From assembly GCA_040754395.1 (NCBI GenBank), contig JBFMCL010000001.1:1-39633 (forward strand): a stretch of DNA of 39,633 nucleotides, in the 5' to 3' direction. Both the position numbers and the translations under genes were made by a program. The notes below the pieces were generated by a model. The model was not told the origin of the DNA, did not search any database, and saw nothing but the letters and a program-made list of their open reading frames with translations. The number at the start of each line of letters is the position of its first letter. The stretch's first letter is position 1. Shown one piece after another: positions 32,075 through 39,633 of this stretch. This DNA is from Nitrospirota bacterium. GTDB lineage: Bacteria; Nitrospirota; Thermodesulfovibrionia; Thermodesulfovibrionales; SM23-35.

Positions 32075-34753
32075 TCATTTCACCATCTTTTTCAGAATCT
32101 GGCCGAGTTTCCTGAGTTCTTCCCCATATCCTGCCCAATTACCCTGTCGCAGCATTTCATTCAGTCGTTCATATGTGCTGACAGCATCCCTGGCAAGATT
32201 ATGAAACGACGTTTTTTCATCCGGAAGTCCTGTCTCTCTGGAAACCGGTGCAACCCTCCCCCCGAAAAGCCTCTGAAGGCCGAGTTCCAGATTTTCTTCC
32301 ATGACCACATTGTTCTCAAAGGCAAGAATAACCCTCCTGAGCTCGGGCAGCCCCCCTTTATCTTCAGCCGCGAGGTACAGGGGCTGCACATACAGAAGGG
32401 AACTCTCTATGGGAATGATGAGAAGACTCCCGCGAATAACCTGTGAACCCCGCTGCCCCCACAAGGTCAGCTGCTGGGAAATATAGGAATCCTGATCAAT
32501 ACGGGCATCGATCTGCCGGGGACCGAATACGAGTCTGTCCCTCGGAAACGTATATACAATGAGATTGCCGTAATTCGGCTCATCACATCGTCCCGCGATC
32601 CAGGCGGCCAGGTTGTCCCTCTTTGAAGGCGTGTAAGGTAAAAGCAGGATATATTCTTCCTTTTTCTCTCCGGGAAGCTTCATGATGGTATAATAAGGCT
32701 CTATCGCCTCATCGCCATACGCAGGGATTTCCCACAGATCCTCTTTGTTATAAAAGACCTTCGGGTCAGTCATGTGGTACGTGGAGAACATGGAAGCCTG
32801 TATCTGGAGAAAACCCTTCGGATATCTGATATGCGTCCTGAGGTCGCTGTCCAGTTCCGACAGGGGAAGAAAGACCTTCGGGAAAATCGCACTGTAGACT
32901 TTGATAAGAATGTCATTCGGGTCACTCACGTAAAAATTGACCGTCCCGTTGTAGGCATCGACAACGACCTTTACGGAATTTCTTATATAATTGATCTTTG
33001 AATTCAGCGGCTTTGAATAGGGAACCATGTGCGAAACAGTATACGCATCGATAATCCAGAACAGTCTGCCGTCCTGAGAAACCACGACGTAGGGGTCTGA
33101 ATCATACATGAGAAAAGGAGCAATCTTCCGGGCGCGATCAATGATATTCCTGTAATATAAGATCCTGCTTCCGGAGATGATATCGGAGGAAAGAAGGATT
33201 TTTTCAGACTGGAAGTTCATGGCAAAAACAGCCTTTTTCATGACAGAGGAGAGTTCTACCCCTCCTTTGCCTTCATAAGAGGTGTAAATGTTTCCTTCTG
33301 ATGTCGGATAATTGAATTCGGGAGCTTTCGTCTTTACCACTACATAGTCGCTGGACAATTCGCCGTAATATATTTCCGGCCTTGTAATTTTCAGATCAGA
33401 TGCAGATACAGGCGGGATGTCCTTGATGATGAACTCCGGCAGACCTTCCCTCGATATCCTGCTGACCGGTCCCATCGATATCCCGAATCCGTGAGTAAAC
33501 ACGATCTTTTCATTGATCCATGATCTGCTGGGAAGGTTGTCGTAAGAGAGTTCCCTCGGAGACAGCATTACCTGCATATACTCGCCGTTGATCGTATACC
33601 GGTCATTATCCACGTCCTTGAAACTGTAATACGTCCTTATCTGCTGAAGCTGGCTGTATGTCCTCAGGATCGGGGTATCATCCCAAAGCCGGATGTTCTT
33701 GATCGTGGCGTTATTCCGTACGATGTCCTGTGCCGTCAGATTATATGAGACATCGAAGGGACTGACCATTATCCCCTCGAGGTCATAGCCGAACCGGGTA
33801 AATTTAATATGGTTTTCGATAAACTGTTTCTCGAGTTCGAGTTCGTTCGGTGTGACTTTGAGATTCTGCAGCAGCGCCGGATATCCGAGGAATCCCGCGA
33901 TATAGACGAGAACCGTAATCACTGAAGGTACGAACATCATTTTCCATGAGCCCTTGTATGCACCGATGATCAAAAGAATCCCGCTCAGTGCTGTCAGGAC
34001 GGTCAGCATTTTCAGGACAAACAGCCGCGCATGAATGTCTGCATAGCCTGCGCCGAAAATAATGCCGTGCGGGGAATAAAGAAGGTTGAACTGATCAAGG
34101 TAGAATCCGAACGCAATGTTGAAAAGAAACAGTCCGCCGAGGATTCCTGCGTGGAGCTTCACCCTCCTGTCAATCGAGACCTGCCTCTCCTGCAGAATTA
34201 TCCCGCCTCTGAGGATATAGTTAAAGGAGACAAGAAAAAACGTCATGAAGATGACGAGGCTGAGGAAATTCTTTATGGAAGCATACCAGGGGAACGAAAA
34301 AAGATAAAACCCGATATCCTTTCCGAAGACCGGGTCATTGAGCCCCACACCTGTACGGTTCTGAAAAAGCAAGAACTCATTCCAGAGAGAGCTTCCCAGA
34401 GCGCCTGCATATACACTGGCTAACCCCCCGAGGATGAAGGTGAGCGGCTTTATCCATTTTGCCAGCGACGCAAGATCGAACGCCACTCTTGTCTGCCCGT
34501 CGAAAAAAAGCTCGACAGGAGCAAATTGTGCTCTGTTTACATAGGTAATATTGACCATGATGAACGCAAGGGCAAAAACCCCGCATATCAGCCCCAGCGC
34601 GACCCTGGCCGAGATGACTTTCATGAATATGCTCTCATAGCCGACCTCCTGAAAAAAAAGCCAGTCGGTATAAAGGCCGACTACTGCTCCTCCGAAAAGA
34701 AAAAGCAGAAAAGACAAGCCTGCAATCAGATAAAAGGTTCTTCTTTGTTTCAT
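32075..34753 (-). CDS. UPF0182 family membrane protein
   Basis: This 892-residue member of the UPF0182 family has about seven transmembrane segments in the first 300 residues. A large extracytoplasmic domain follows with the characteristic NIRLWDDTPILRTYSQLQQIRTYYSF and FTHGFGISMGPVSRI motifs, then ITRPEIYYGEL and GNLIVYTFPRDRLVFGP. The length is normal for the family. GGAGG lies 5 bases before the ATG. The function is not established; distribution in actinobacteria, cyanobacteria and anaerobes and the domain plan suggest an envelope role. It is upstream of the Yip1-like gene on the same strand. Confidence 0.92.
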   Translation of the reverse strand: MKQRRTFYLIAGLSFLLFLFGGAVVGLYTDWLFFQEVGYESIFMKVISARVALGLICGVFALAFIMVNITYVNRAQFAPVELFFDGQTRVAFDLASLAKWIKPLTFILGGLASVYAGALGSSLWNEFLLFQNRTGVGLNDPVFGKDIGFYLFSFPWYASIKNFLSLVIFMTFFLVSFNYILRGGIILQERQVSIDRRVKLHAGILGGLFLFNIAFGFYLDQFNLLYSPHGIIFGAGYADIHARLFVLKMLTVLTALSGILLIIGAYKGSWKMMFVPSVITVLVYIAGFLGYPALLQNLKVTPNELELEKQFIENHIKFTRFGYDLEGIMVSPFDVSYNLTAQDIVRNNATIKNIRLWDDTPILRTYSQLQQIRTYYSFKDVDNDRYTINGEYMQVMLSPRELSYDNLPSRSWINEKIVFTHGFGISMGPVSRISREGLPEFIIKDIPPVSASDLKITRPEIYYGELSSDYVVVKTKAPEFNYPTSEGNIYTSYEGKGGVELSSVMKKAVFAMNFQSEKILLSSDIISGSRILYYRNIIDRARKIAPFLMYDSDPYVVVSQDGRLFWIIDAYTVSHMVPYSKPLNSKINYIRNSVKVVVDAYNGTVNFYVSDPNDILIKVYSAIFPKVFLPLSELDSDLRTHIRYPKGFLQIQASMFSTYHMTDPKVFYNKEDLWEIPAYGDEAIEPYYTIMKLPGEKKEEYILLLPYTPSKRDNLAAWIAGRCDEPNYGNLIVYTFPRDRLVFGPRQIDARIDQDSYISQQLTLWGQRGSQVIRGSLLIIPIESSLLYVQPLYLAAEDKGGLPELRRVILAFENNVVMEENLELGLQRLFGGRVAPVSRETGLPDEKTSFHNLARDAVSTYERLNEMLRQGNWAGYGEELRKLGQILKKMVK

Positions 34754-34921
34754 TTTTCCTCCACTAGACTGTCTAATACATGCAATTGAACAAAAACAGG
34801 AAGAATGCGAAATGGTTTTCAGGATTTTTCACATATGCAAGAACACTTACATTATATCTGAATCCTGCAAATCTTGCCAGCCTTTCACGACATCTCTTTG
34901 ATAACCTTTTTTACGATACGT

Positions 34922-35689
34922 TCAATAGTCGATCCTTTCCAGAAAAAGCCCGTGAGCGGGAGCGGTTTGTCCCGCACGCCTTCTGTCTCCGGATATAAGG
35001 ATTTCCCTGATCCTTTCAGTCCGGATTCTTCCCCTTCCGACCTCAACAAGCGTCCCGACAATATTCCTTACCATGTGCCTGAGAAATCCGTTCGCTTCGA
35101 TACTGATTTTAATAAAGTTGCCTCTCATCACCGCGGTCATGAAGTCCATCGTCTCGAGACGCTCAATGTGCAATGAAAAGATCTTCCTTACCGGGTTTCT
35201 GACATCACTCCCTGCCCCCATGAATGAGGAAAAATCATGCTCTCCGAGAAGCATCAGGGAAGCATCGGTCATCGCTCCGACATCAATATGCTGCCTGACA
35301 AGCCATGAATATCGTGAGAGAAAGGCGGACGATGTGTACTGGTTTGTGATGAGGTAAAAATAGCTTTTCTGCTTTGCGTCTTCCCGCGGATGGAATGAAG
35401 CGTCTGTCTCGGATGCATCGAGAATTCTGATATCCTGAGGGAGAACAGCATTCATTGCTTTTTTTATCGTTGCAGGCTCAAGGAGTGAACCTGTTTTGAA
35501 CGCAGCAACCTGTCCGAGGGCATGTACTCCCGCATCCGTTCTGCTGGCACCGGTTATCCTTGATTGCTCTCCGGTGACTCTGAAAATCCTGTCTTCAAGA
35601 ATCCCCTGGAGAGTGACGCCTTCCTCCTGTATCTGCCAGCCGTGATATGCTGAGCCGTCGTACTCAATCAGCATTCTGATTCTTTTCAT
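34922..35689 (-). CDS. truA: tRNA pseudouridine(38-40) synthase
   Basis: This 255-residue enzyme isomerises uridines 38-40 in the tRNA anticodon stem. The catalytic Asp is D52 in SRTDAGVHALGQVAAF. Other conserved parts are IEYDGSAYHGWQ at the N-terminus, FHPREDAKQKSYFY, HDFSSF and the C-terminal GFLRHMVRNIVGTLVEVGRGR. I use the ATG at 35689 (MKRIRMLIEYDG), which fits the family start; a GTG at 35707 would add six residues. It lies after about 170 bp without a gene beyond UPF0182. Confidence 0.94.
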   Translation of the reverse strand: MKRIRMLIEYDGSAYHGWQIQEEGVTLQGILEDRIFRVTGEQSRITGASRTDAGVHALGQVAAFKTGSLLEPATIKKAMNAVLPQDIRILDASETDASFHPREDAKQKSYFYLITNQYTSSAFLSRYSWLVRQHIDVGAMTDASLMLLGEHDFSSFMGAGSDVRNPVRKIFSLHIERLETMDFMTAVMRGNFIKISIEANGFLRHMVRNIVGTLVEVGRGRIRTERIREILISGDRRRAGQTAPAHGLFLERIDY

Positions 35690-35796
35690 GATCTGAAATA
35701 TTACCACTCCATCTCCATTCCCGCAATCTCCTGACTGCGCACCAATAGATGCAACGCAAATGATTTCTTCTGCTACAATAATGAGAGAGGGTCACA

Positions 35797-36867
35797 ATGA
35801 TCAATATCGATACGCTCGCCGCACAGATAAAAGCCAACTGCAACATTTCCGATGCCCGGCACTGGGGATCATATTCTCTGTGCGGTCTACTCCTGAGATT
35901 GCGGGAGCTTTACCGTTCAGAAATGGGCATACAGTTGTGGGAACAGATTCATCCTGAGGATGTCGGGAGATGGATTACCGACAGGGAGGCTCTCTGGAAA
36001 ACGCTCGAAAACAAGGATTTTGGGAAGATCTCGTTTAACGGGAACGTATACGACCCTTTCGAGGTCGAAGCGATCAATGCGGAACTGGAAAGAGACAGGC
36101 TGATATACGGCGCGGGGTTCGGCATACACATGAAACCCGTGTTCTTTCTTGCAGACCTTGTGGCCAAAGATCGCGCCGACGGGCTTACTGTCTATAAAGC
36201 GGGCAGGGAGTATGCGAGGGATCTATCCGATCACCCCGCCATGCTGCAGGACATGTCCATATTTGCGAGGGGAGAACCGATCAGGCATCTCATTTGGGGG
36301 AAATTCGAGGAAATGAGATGCAGGGGGTCACATGGGGCACTCGCGTACGCATTCCTCAAATACGGCATCACGCCAGCAGAGGAACCCTCAGAGGATACCG
36401 ACAGGAAGATATCCCGGGTTGCACGGTCTGAGCTGGAAACATATATTCATCATGAACTGGGTGAGGCTTCTGAAGGAAAAAGAATCGGAGGAGACTGGAA
36501 GAACCTGCTGTTCCTCATCCAGAATACAAAAACAGAAATCTTTGCACGGGCGGTTAAGGACATCCTTGCAGATACGTCCGAAAACGGGATGATGCATTAC
36601 ATTATCCGCAAAAAGAAGGAAGGATCACTCGGCTTTTATATCGTGTTCCTTGGCGGAGCCAGAAAAATCATATTTCCGGAAATACTTCCGGCATTCCGTC
36701 AATTCGCTGAAACAGGAGACTGGGAACTTATTGAAAGCGCCAGAAGAGCCGGGTACAGCAACGCATACGAGTATGTTGACAAACTGCTCTGTGCATACAG
36801 AACCAGGAAGGATGACGTGTCCCTGCAACAGGCAATCGAGCGGGAAATATTCGGCGGGTTACTCTAG
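35797..36867 (+). CDS. Conserved hypothetical protein, function unknown
   Basis: This 356-residue soluble protein has no signal peptide or membrane segment. I do not recognise a named domain. It is rich in charged and aromatic residues. Distinct stretches are ISDARHWGSYSLCGLLLRLR near the start, GFGIHMKPVFFLADL near residue 109 and GREYARDLSDHPAM near 146. Others are HLIWGKFEEMRCRGSHGALAYAFLKYG near 167 and GGARKIIFPEILPAFRQF near 290. Conserved His and Glu residues could be metal ligands, but this is a guess. The gene has normal codon use, starts at ATG 35797 and overlaps the 3' end of the convergent HD-GYP gene by 9 bases, so it is a real, tightly packed gene. Confidence 0.75.
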   Translation: MINIDTLAAQIKANCNISDARHWGSYSLCGLLLRLRELYRSEMGIQLWEQIHPEDVGRWITDREALWKTLENKDFGKISFNGNVYDPFEVEAINAELERDRLIYGAGFGIHMKPVFFLADLVAKDRADGLTVYKAGREYARDLSDHPAMLQDMSIFARGEPIRHLIWGKFEEMRCRGSHGALAYAFLKYGITPAEEPSEDTDRKISRVARSELETYIHHELGEASEGKRIGGDWKNLLFLIQNTKTEIFARAVKDILADTSENGMMHYIIRKKKEGSLGFYIVFLGGARKIIFPEILPAFRQFAETGDWELIESARRAGYSNAYEYVDKLLCAYRTRKDDVSLQQAIEREIFGGLL

Positions 36868-38166
36868 ATGCTCGGGAGAGATGTTGTTGACAAATACTTC
36901 GACCAGCCAGAAATCGAACTGCGTACCGGCATTGCGACTCAGTTCCTTTATCGCATCGTCGAAGCTGAGCGGGATCTTGTAGGATTCCTCGCTTATCATC
37001 GCGTCAAACGCCTCTGCAATCGCAATGATTCGTGCCTCGAGCGGAATGGCCTCTCCTTTGAGTCCCTTCGGATACCCTGAACCGTCATACCGCTCATGAT
37101 GGTAAAGAATCAGGGGCGCAATGTCTGCATAGAAATTGATCGGCCGAATCATTTCATATCCGATGACCGGATGTCTTATATAATATTCTCCCTGATAATT
37201 TTCGTCTGCCCGGATTTTCAGAAATCCGACATCATGGAGAAGGCCGGCAAAATAGAGTCGCTTCTGATCTTCTTCAGACATGTTGATGGCCTTTGCCATA
37301 ATGCTGCAGTACTTTGCCACACGCTTGGAATGTCCCGTCTTTTCGGGGATCTGGAAGTCTATCGCTTCAAGAAGAATGTCAGTGACGTGTATCTCATAAT
37401 TTTTCTGATCCTCATAAAATTTTGCCTTTCCTATTGATACCGCAGCCTGGTCAGCCAGATAGGTAATCATTTCCTCGTCCCGGCTGCTGTAGGTGCCGGA
37501 TTTTTTATTCAGGAGCTCTATGACACCGATAACGCCCGACCGTATTCTGAAGGGAACCGCAAGGACAGATCGTGTCTCATAGCCGGTTATTGCATCTACC
37601 GCAGGGTTATACCGGTCGTCTTTTCTTGCATTGGCTAAGCGGACAGGCATGCCCTTTTCCGCAACCCATCCTGCAATGCCCTCCCCCTTCGATATGGACT
37701 TCTCGATAAGTTCGCCTGACCTCGCACCCTTCACAATCTTGAATACGAGACTGTCGCTTTCGACCATCAGAATTGCCCCTGCGTCGGAATTCGTCATTGC
37801 AAGGGAATATTCCATTATTTTGTCGAGAATGATATCACTGTATGTTTCTTCCCTGAGTTCCCGGGTGATGTGAAGAATACTGTTCAGCCTGTTTCTGTAT
37901 CGTTCTATGCTGTGCAGGATCTGCCGCGATACCACCCTCCACAGATAAAAGCCGATTGCTGTCAGAACGAGCACTATCACGACTATAAGGGTCACGGACA
38001 CATCAGGCAGGAAATCCATAAATTCACTCGCCGGCTTGTAAAGGTACCTCATGATCACCGCAAGCAGGGTGACCACGATAAACGCAGCGATGCTGTTGAG
38101 AAGGCGTATCTTCTTTCTTACTTCAATGACAAACGGGATTTTCTCTTTATCAGCCTGTTCTGACAT
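36859..38166 (-). CDS. GAF/HD-GYP protein, likely c-di-GMP phosphodiesterase
   Basis: This is a 435-residue membrane-anchored signalling enzyme. Two transmembrane segments (about 22-42 and 55-77) are followed by a GAF domain (about 105-250, with GEGIAGWVAEKGMP and GVIELLNKKSGTYSSRDEEMI). A C-terminal HD-GYP domain (about 258-425) has GHSKRVAKYC, LLHDVGF (metal ligands), HPVIGYEMI and HHERYDGSGYPKGLKGE, so both HD and GYP motifs are intact. HD-GYP enzymes hydrolyse c-di-GMP, so it should lower the signal that the PilZ protein and riboswitches in this window read. The GAF ligand is unknown. Confidence 0.92.
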   Translation of the reverse strand: MSEQADKEKIPFVIEVRKKIRLLNSIAAFIVVTLLAVIMRYLYKPASEFMDFLPDVSVTLIVVIVLVLTAIGFYLWRVVSRQILHSIERYRNRLNSILHITRELREETYSDIILDKIMEYSLAMTNSDAGAILMVESDSLVFKIVKGARSGELIEKSISKGEGIAGWVAEKGMPVRLANARKDDRYNPAVDAITGYETRSVLAVPFRIRSGVIGVIELLNKKSGTYSSRDEEMITYLADQAAVSIGKAKFYEDQKNYEIHVTDILLEAIDFQIPEKTGHSKRVAKYCSIMAKAINMSEEDQKRLYFAGLLHDVGFLKIRADENYQGEYYIRHPVIGYEMIRPINFYADIAPLILYHHERYDGSGYPKGLKGEAIPLEARIIAIAEAFDAMISEESYKIPLSFDDAIKELSRNAGTQFDFWLVEVFVNNISPEHLE

Positions 38167-38261
38167 ATAGTGAACTTTAATCGAAACATCTGAGGAATGT
38201 CAAACCTTCCGGATGAAAGAAGCCTTGAATAATCGCTTCCCAAACGTTAGAATTATCATCA

Positions 38262-39539
38262 ATGAAAGTCATCAAGAAACGCAGAGAACTGCTGGCTTTT
38301 CTGAAGCGTCTCGGGGAACGCGCATCCGGCAGCAGCCGGGACATTGAACAGAAGGTAAAGGCGATTCTCGACGATGTCAGAAAAAACGGGGACAGCGCGG
38401 TACTGAGCTACACAAAAAAGTTCGATAAAATCAAGAACAGCCGCCTGAAGATTACACAGGGAGAGATTTCACGAATTGCCGGAAAAGCAGAGAAAAAAAC
38501 TGTCCGGGCACTTCAGCTCTCTGCGAAGCGGATAAGGGCGTTTCATGAGAGACAGAAAGAATATTCCTGGTATTTCTCCGATGAAGGCACTGTACTCGGC
38601 CAGGTAATCAGACCGCTTGATCGCGTAGGGGTATATATCCCGGGAGGGAAGGCTTCATATCCTTCAACGGTCTTAATGAATGTCATTCCAGCACAGGTTG
38701 CAGGAGTGAAAGAAATAGCACTTTGCGTTCCGACGCCGGGAGGAGACGCGAACCCTTATGTAATGGCAGCAATTCAGCTGCTCGGGGTCAAGGAAGTCTA
38801 CAGGATCGGCGGAGCCCAAGCAATCGGTGCTTTGGCATACGGCACAAGGACAATAAAAAAGGTTGACAAGATCACAGGGCCGGGTAACATCTATGTGGCA
38901 ACCGCAAAGAAGATGGTCTTCGGAGAGGTTGATATCGACATGATCGCAGGGCCGAGCGAAATTCTGATCATCGCTGACAGTTCCGCAAACCCGGTTTTTG
39001 TTGCAGCAGACCTTCTGGGACAGGCAGAGCATGATGAACTGGCCTCATCTATCCTGATTACGGATTCTGCGGGACTTGCGTCTGCGGTGATGAAAGAGAT
39101 CGGCATGCAGCTCACGATGCTGAAGAGAAAAGAGATTGCGCAAAGCTCTCTTCTTGCCTATGGCGCCATCATCATCTCAAAAGACATCAGGTCTGCAGCA
39201 GAAATCTCAAACTCCATCGCCCCTGAGCATCTTGAGATCATGACGAAGTCGCCCGGTCGCGTGCTGCCCATGATAAGAAACGCAGGCGCAATTTTTCTTG
39301 GAGAGTGGACACCCGAAGCCCTAGGTGACTATTCTGCGGGACCGAATCACACCCTTCCGACAGGCGGCACCGCCAGGTTTTCATCGCCGCTTGGCGTCTA
39401 CGATTTCATCAAGCGTTCAAGCCTGTTGAGTTTTTCAAGAAAAGGGTTCAGAAAGCTTGCGGGGAGTGTAAAAGCAATCGCTGATGCCGAGGGACTCGAG
39501 GCGCACGGGAAAACCATATCGCTAAGGGAAGAACGCTGA
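38262..39539 (+). CDS. hisD: Histidinol dehydrogenase
   Basis: This 425-residue enzyme carries out the last two oxidations of histidine biosynthesis (L-histidinol to L-histidine, two NAD+). Conserved parts are RVGVYIPGGKASYPSTVLMNVIPA, RIGGAQAIGALAYGT, KITGPGNIYVATAKK and MIAGPSEILIIAD. It continues with GQAEHDELASS (zinc-ligand region), SIAPEHLEI and GDYSAGPNHTLPT. Length is normal. The rest of the his pathway is not in the window, though the gene may head a unit running past its right edge. No good Shine-Dalgarno is seen before the ATG. Confidence 0.96.
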   Translation: MKVIKKRRELLAFLKRLGERASGSSRDIEQKVKAILDDVRKNGDSAVLSYTKKFDKIKNSRLKITQGEISRIAGKAEKKTVRALQLSAKRIRAFHERQKEYSWYFSDEGTVLGQVIRPLDRVGVYIPGGKASYPSTVLMNVIPAQVAGVKEIALCVPTPGGDANPYVMAAIQLLGVKEVYRIGGAQAIGALAYGTRTIKKVDKITGPGNIYVATAKKMVFGEVDIDMIAGPSEILIIADSSANPVFVAADLLGQAEHDELASSILITDSAGLASAVMKEIGMQLTMLKRKEIAQSSLLAYGAIIISKDIRSAAEISNSIAPEHLEIMTKSPGRVLPMIRNAGAIFLGEWTPEALGDYSAGPNHTLPTGGTARFSSPLGVYDFIKRSSLLSFSRKGFRKLAGSVKAIADAEGLEAHGKTISLREER

Positions 39540-39604
39540 AACCTGCACATCCTGCAGGAAAGACAGAAGGAGGATACCGGCGCAGGACAGAAGTATCTCT
39601 CTGT

Positions 39605-39633
39605 CTATAACCTCTTGATCCTCTCGATAATGG
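39605..39633 (-). CDS. Possible C-terminal end of a gene running in from the right
   Basis: On the minus strand a frame reads IIERIKRL then TAG at 39607-39605. Only eight codons are in the window, so the coding status is a guess. Confidence 0.25.

Noticed and set aside
1-39633. CRISPR arrays, rRNA genes or a phage module
   Set aside because: No regularly spaced repeats, rRNA-like stretches or structural phage genes were seen by eye.

Overview
The window looks like a chromosomal segment of a Gram-negative, probably anaerobic bacterium of the Nitrospirota / deep Deltaproteobacteria type. This is inferred from the gene set only: a DUF3373-type outer-membrane porin, a sigma-54 promoter, an HspR-controlled dnaJ-hspR-clpB operon, a rubredoxin, UPF0182 and DUF4912 proteins, and many c-di-GMP signalling parts. 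No rRNA operon is present to settle the taxonomy.

Layout. 1-2100: an IS1634-family insertion sequence with 13-bp perfect outer inverted repeats and a consensus promoter lying so close to the transposase ATG that its mRNA should be leaderless. 2172-2561: a small membrane protein. 2785-5300: a large secreted surface protein (FN3, repeat domains, ASH-type domain, two DUF1566 domains) behind a roughly 300-nt leader holding two tandem c-di-GMP-I (GEMM-I) riboswitch aptamers. The first is followed by a 19-bp terminator hairpin; the second is followed by a segment that can sequester the Shine-Dalgarno. 5545-6244: a rubredoxin with an unusual CX3C knuckle and a PilZ protein. 6327-8525: a roughly 2.1-kb micro-island bounded by a 36-bp copy of the 3' end of tRNA-Thr(CGU) and the intact tRNA. 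It is filled with decayed or orphan toxin-antitoxin genes and a 5'-truncated four-helix-bundle gene. 8831-10650: a DUF3373 porin with a consensus sigma-54 promoter and two upstream 17-bp dyad elements that look like enhancer sites. 10669-11982: a DUF4912 protein with a histone-H1-like Lys/Ala tail.

From 12125 on the window is mostly core genome. polA diverges from tig-clpP-clpX. rpmB and a DUF721/DciA gene run divergently from infB-rbfA-nrnA. A PAS histidine kinase is paired with an Rcp1-like response regulator. clpB, hspR and dnaJ form a heat-shock operon read right to left, with a HAIR-like operator over the promoter. Next come a receiver protein and an HD-domain protein, a Yip1-like membrane protein, UPF0182, truA, an unrecognised conserved gene, a GAF/HD-GYP protein (likely c-di-GMP phosphodiesterase) and hisD.

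Two themes tie the genes together. Protein quality control is represented by trigger factor, ClpXP, ClpB, DnaJ and HspR. c-di-GMP signalling is represented by two riboswitches, PilZ and HD-GYP, with the DUF1566 surface protein as the obvious riboswitch target. The strongest candidate for something under-described is the double riboswitch leader. Next are the sigma-54/enhancer architecture of the porin and the tRNA-bounded toxin-antitoxin graveyard. All comparisons here are by eye; no database or folding program was run.
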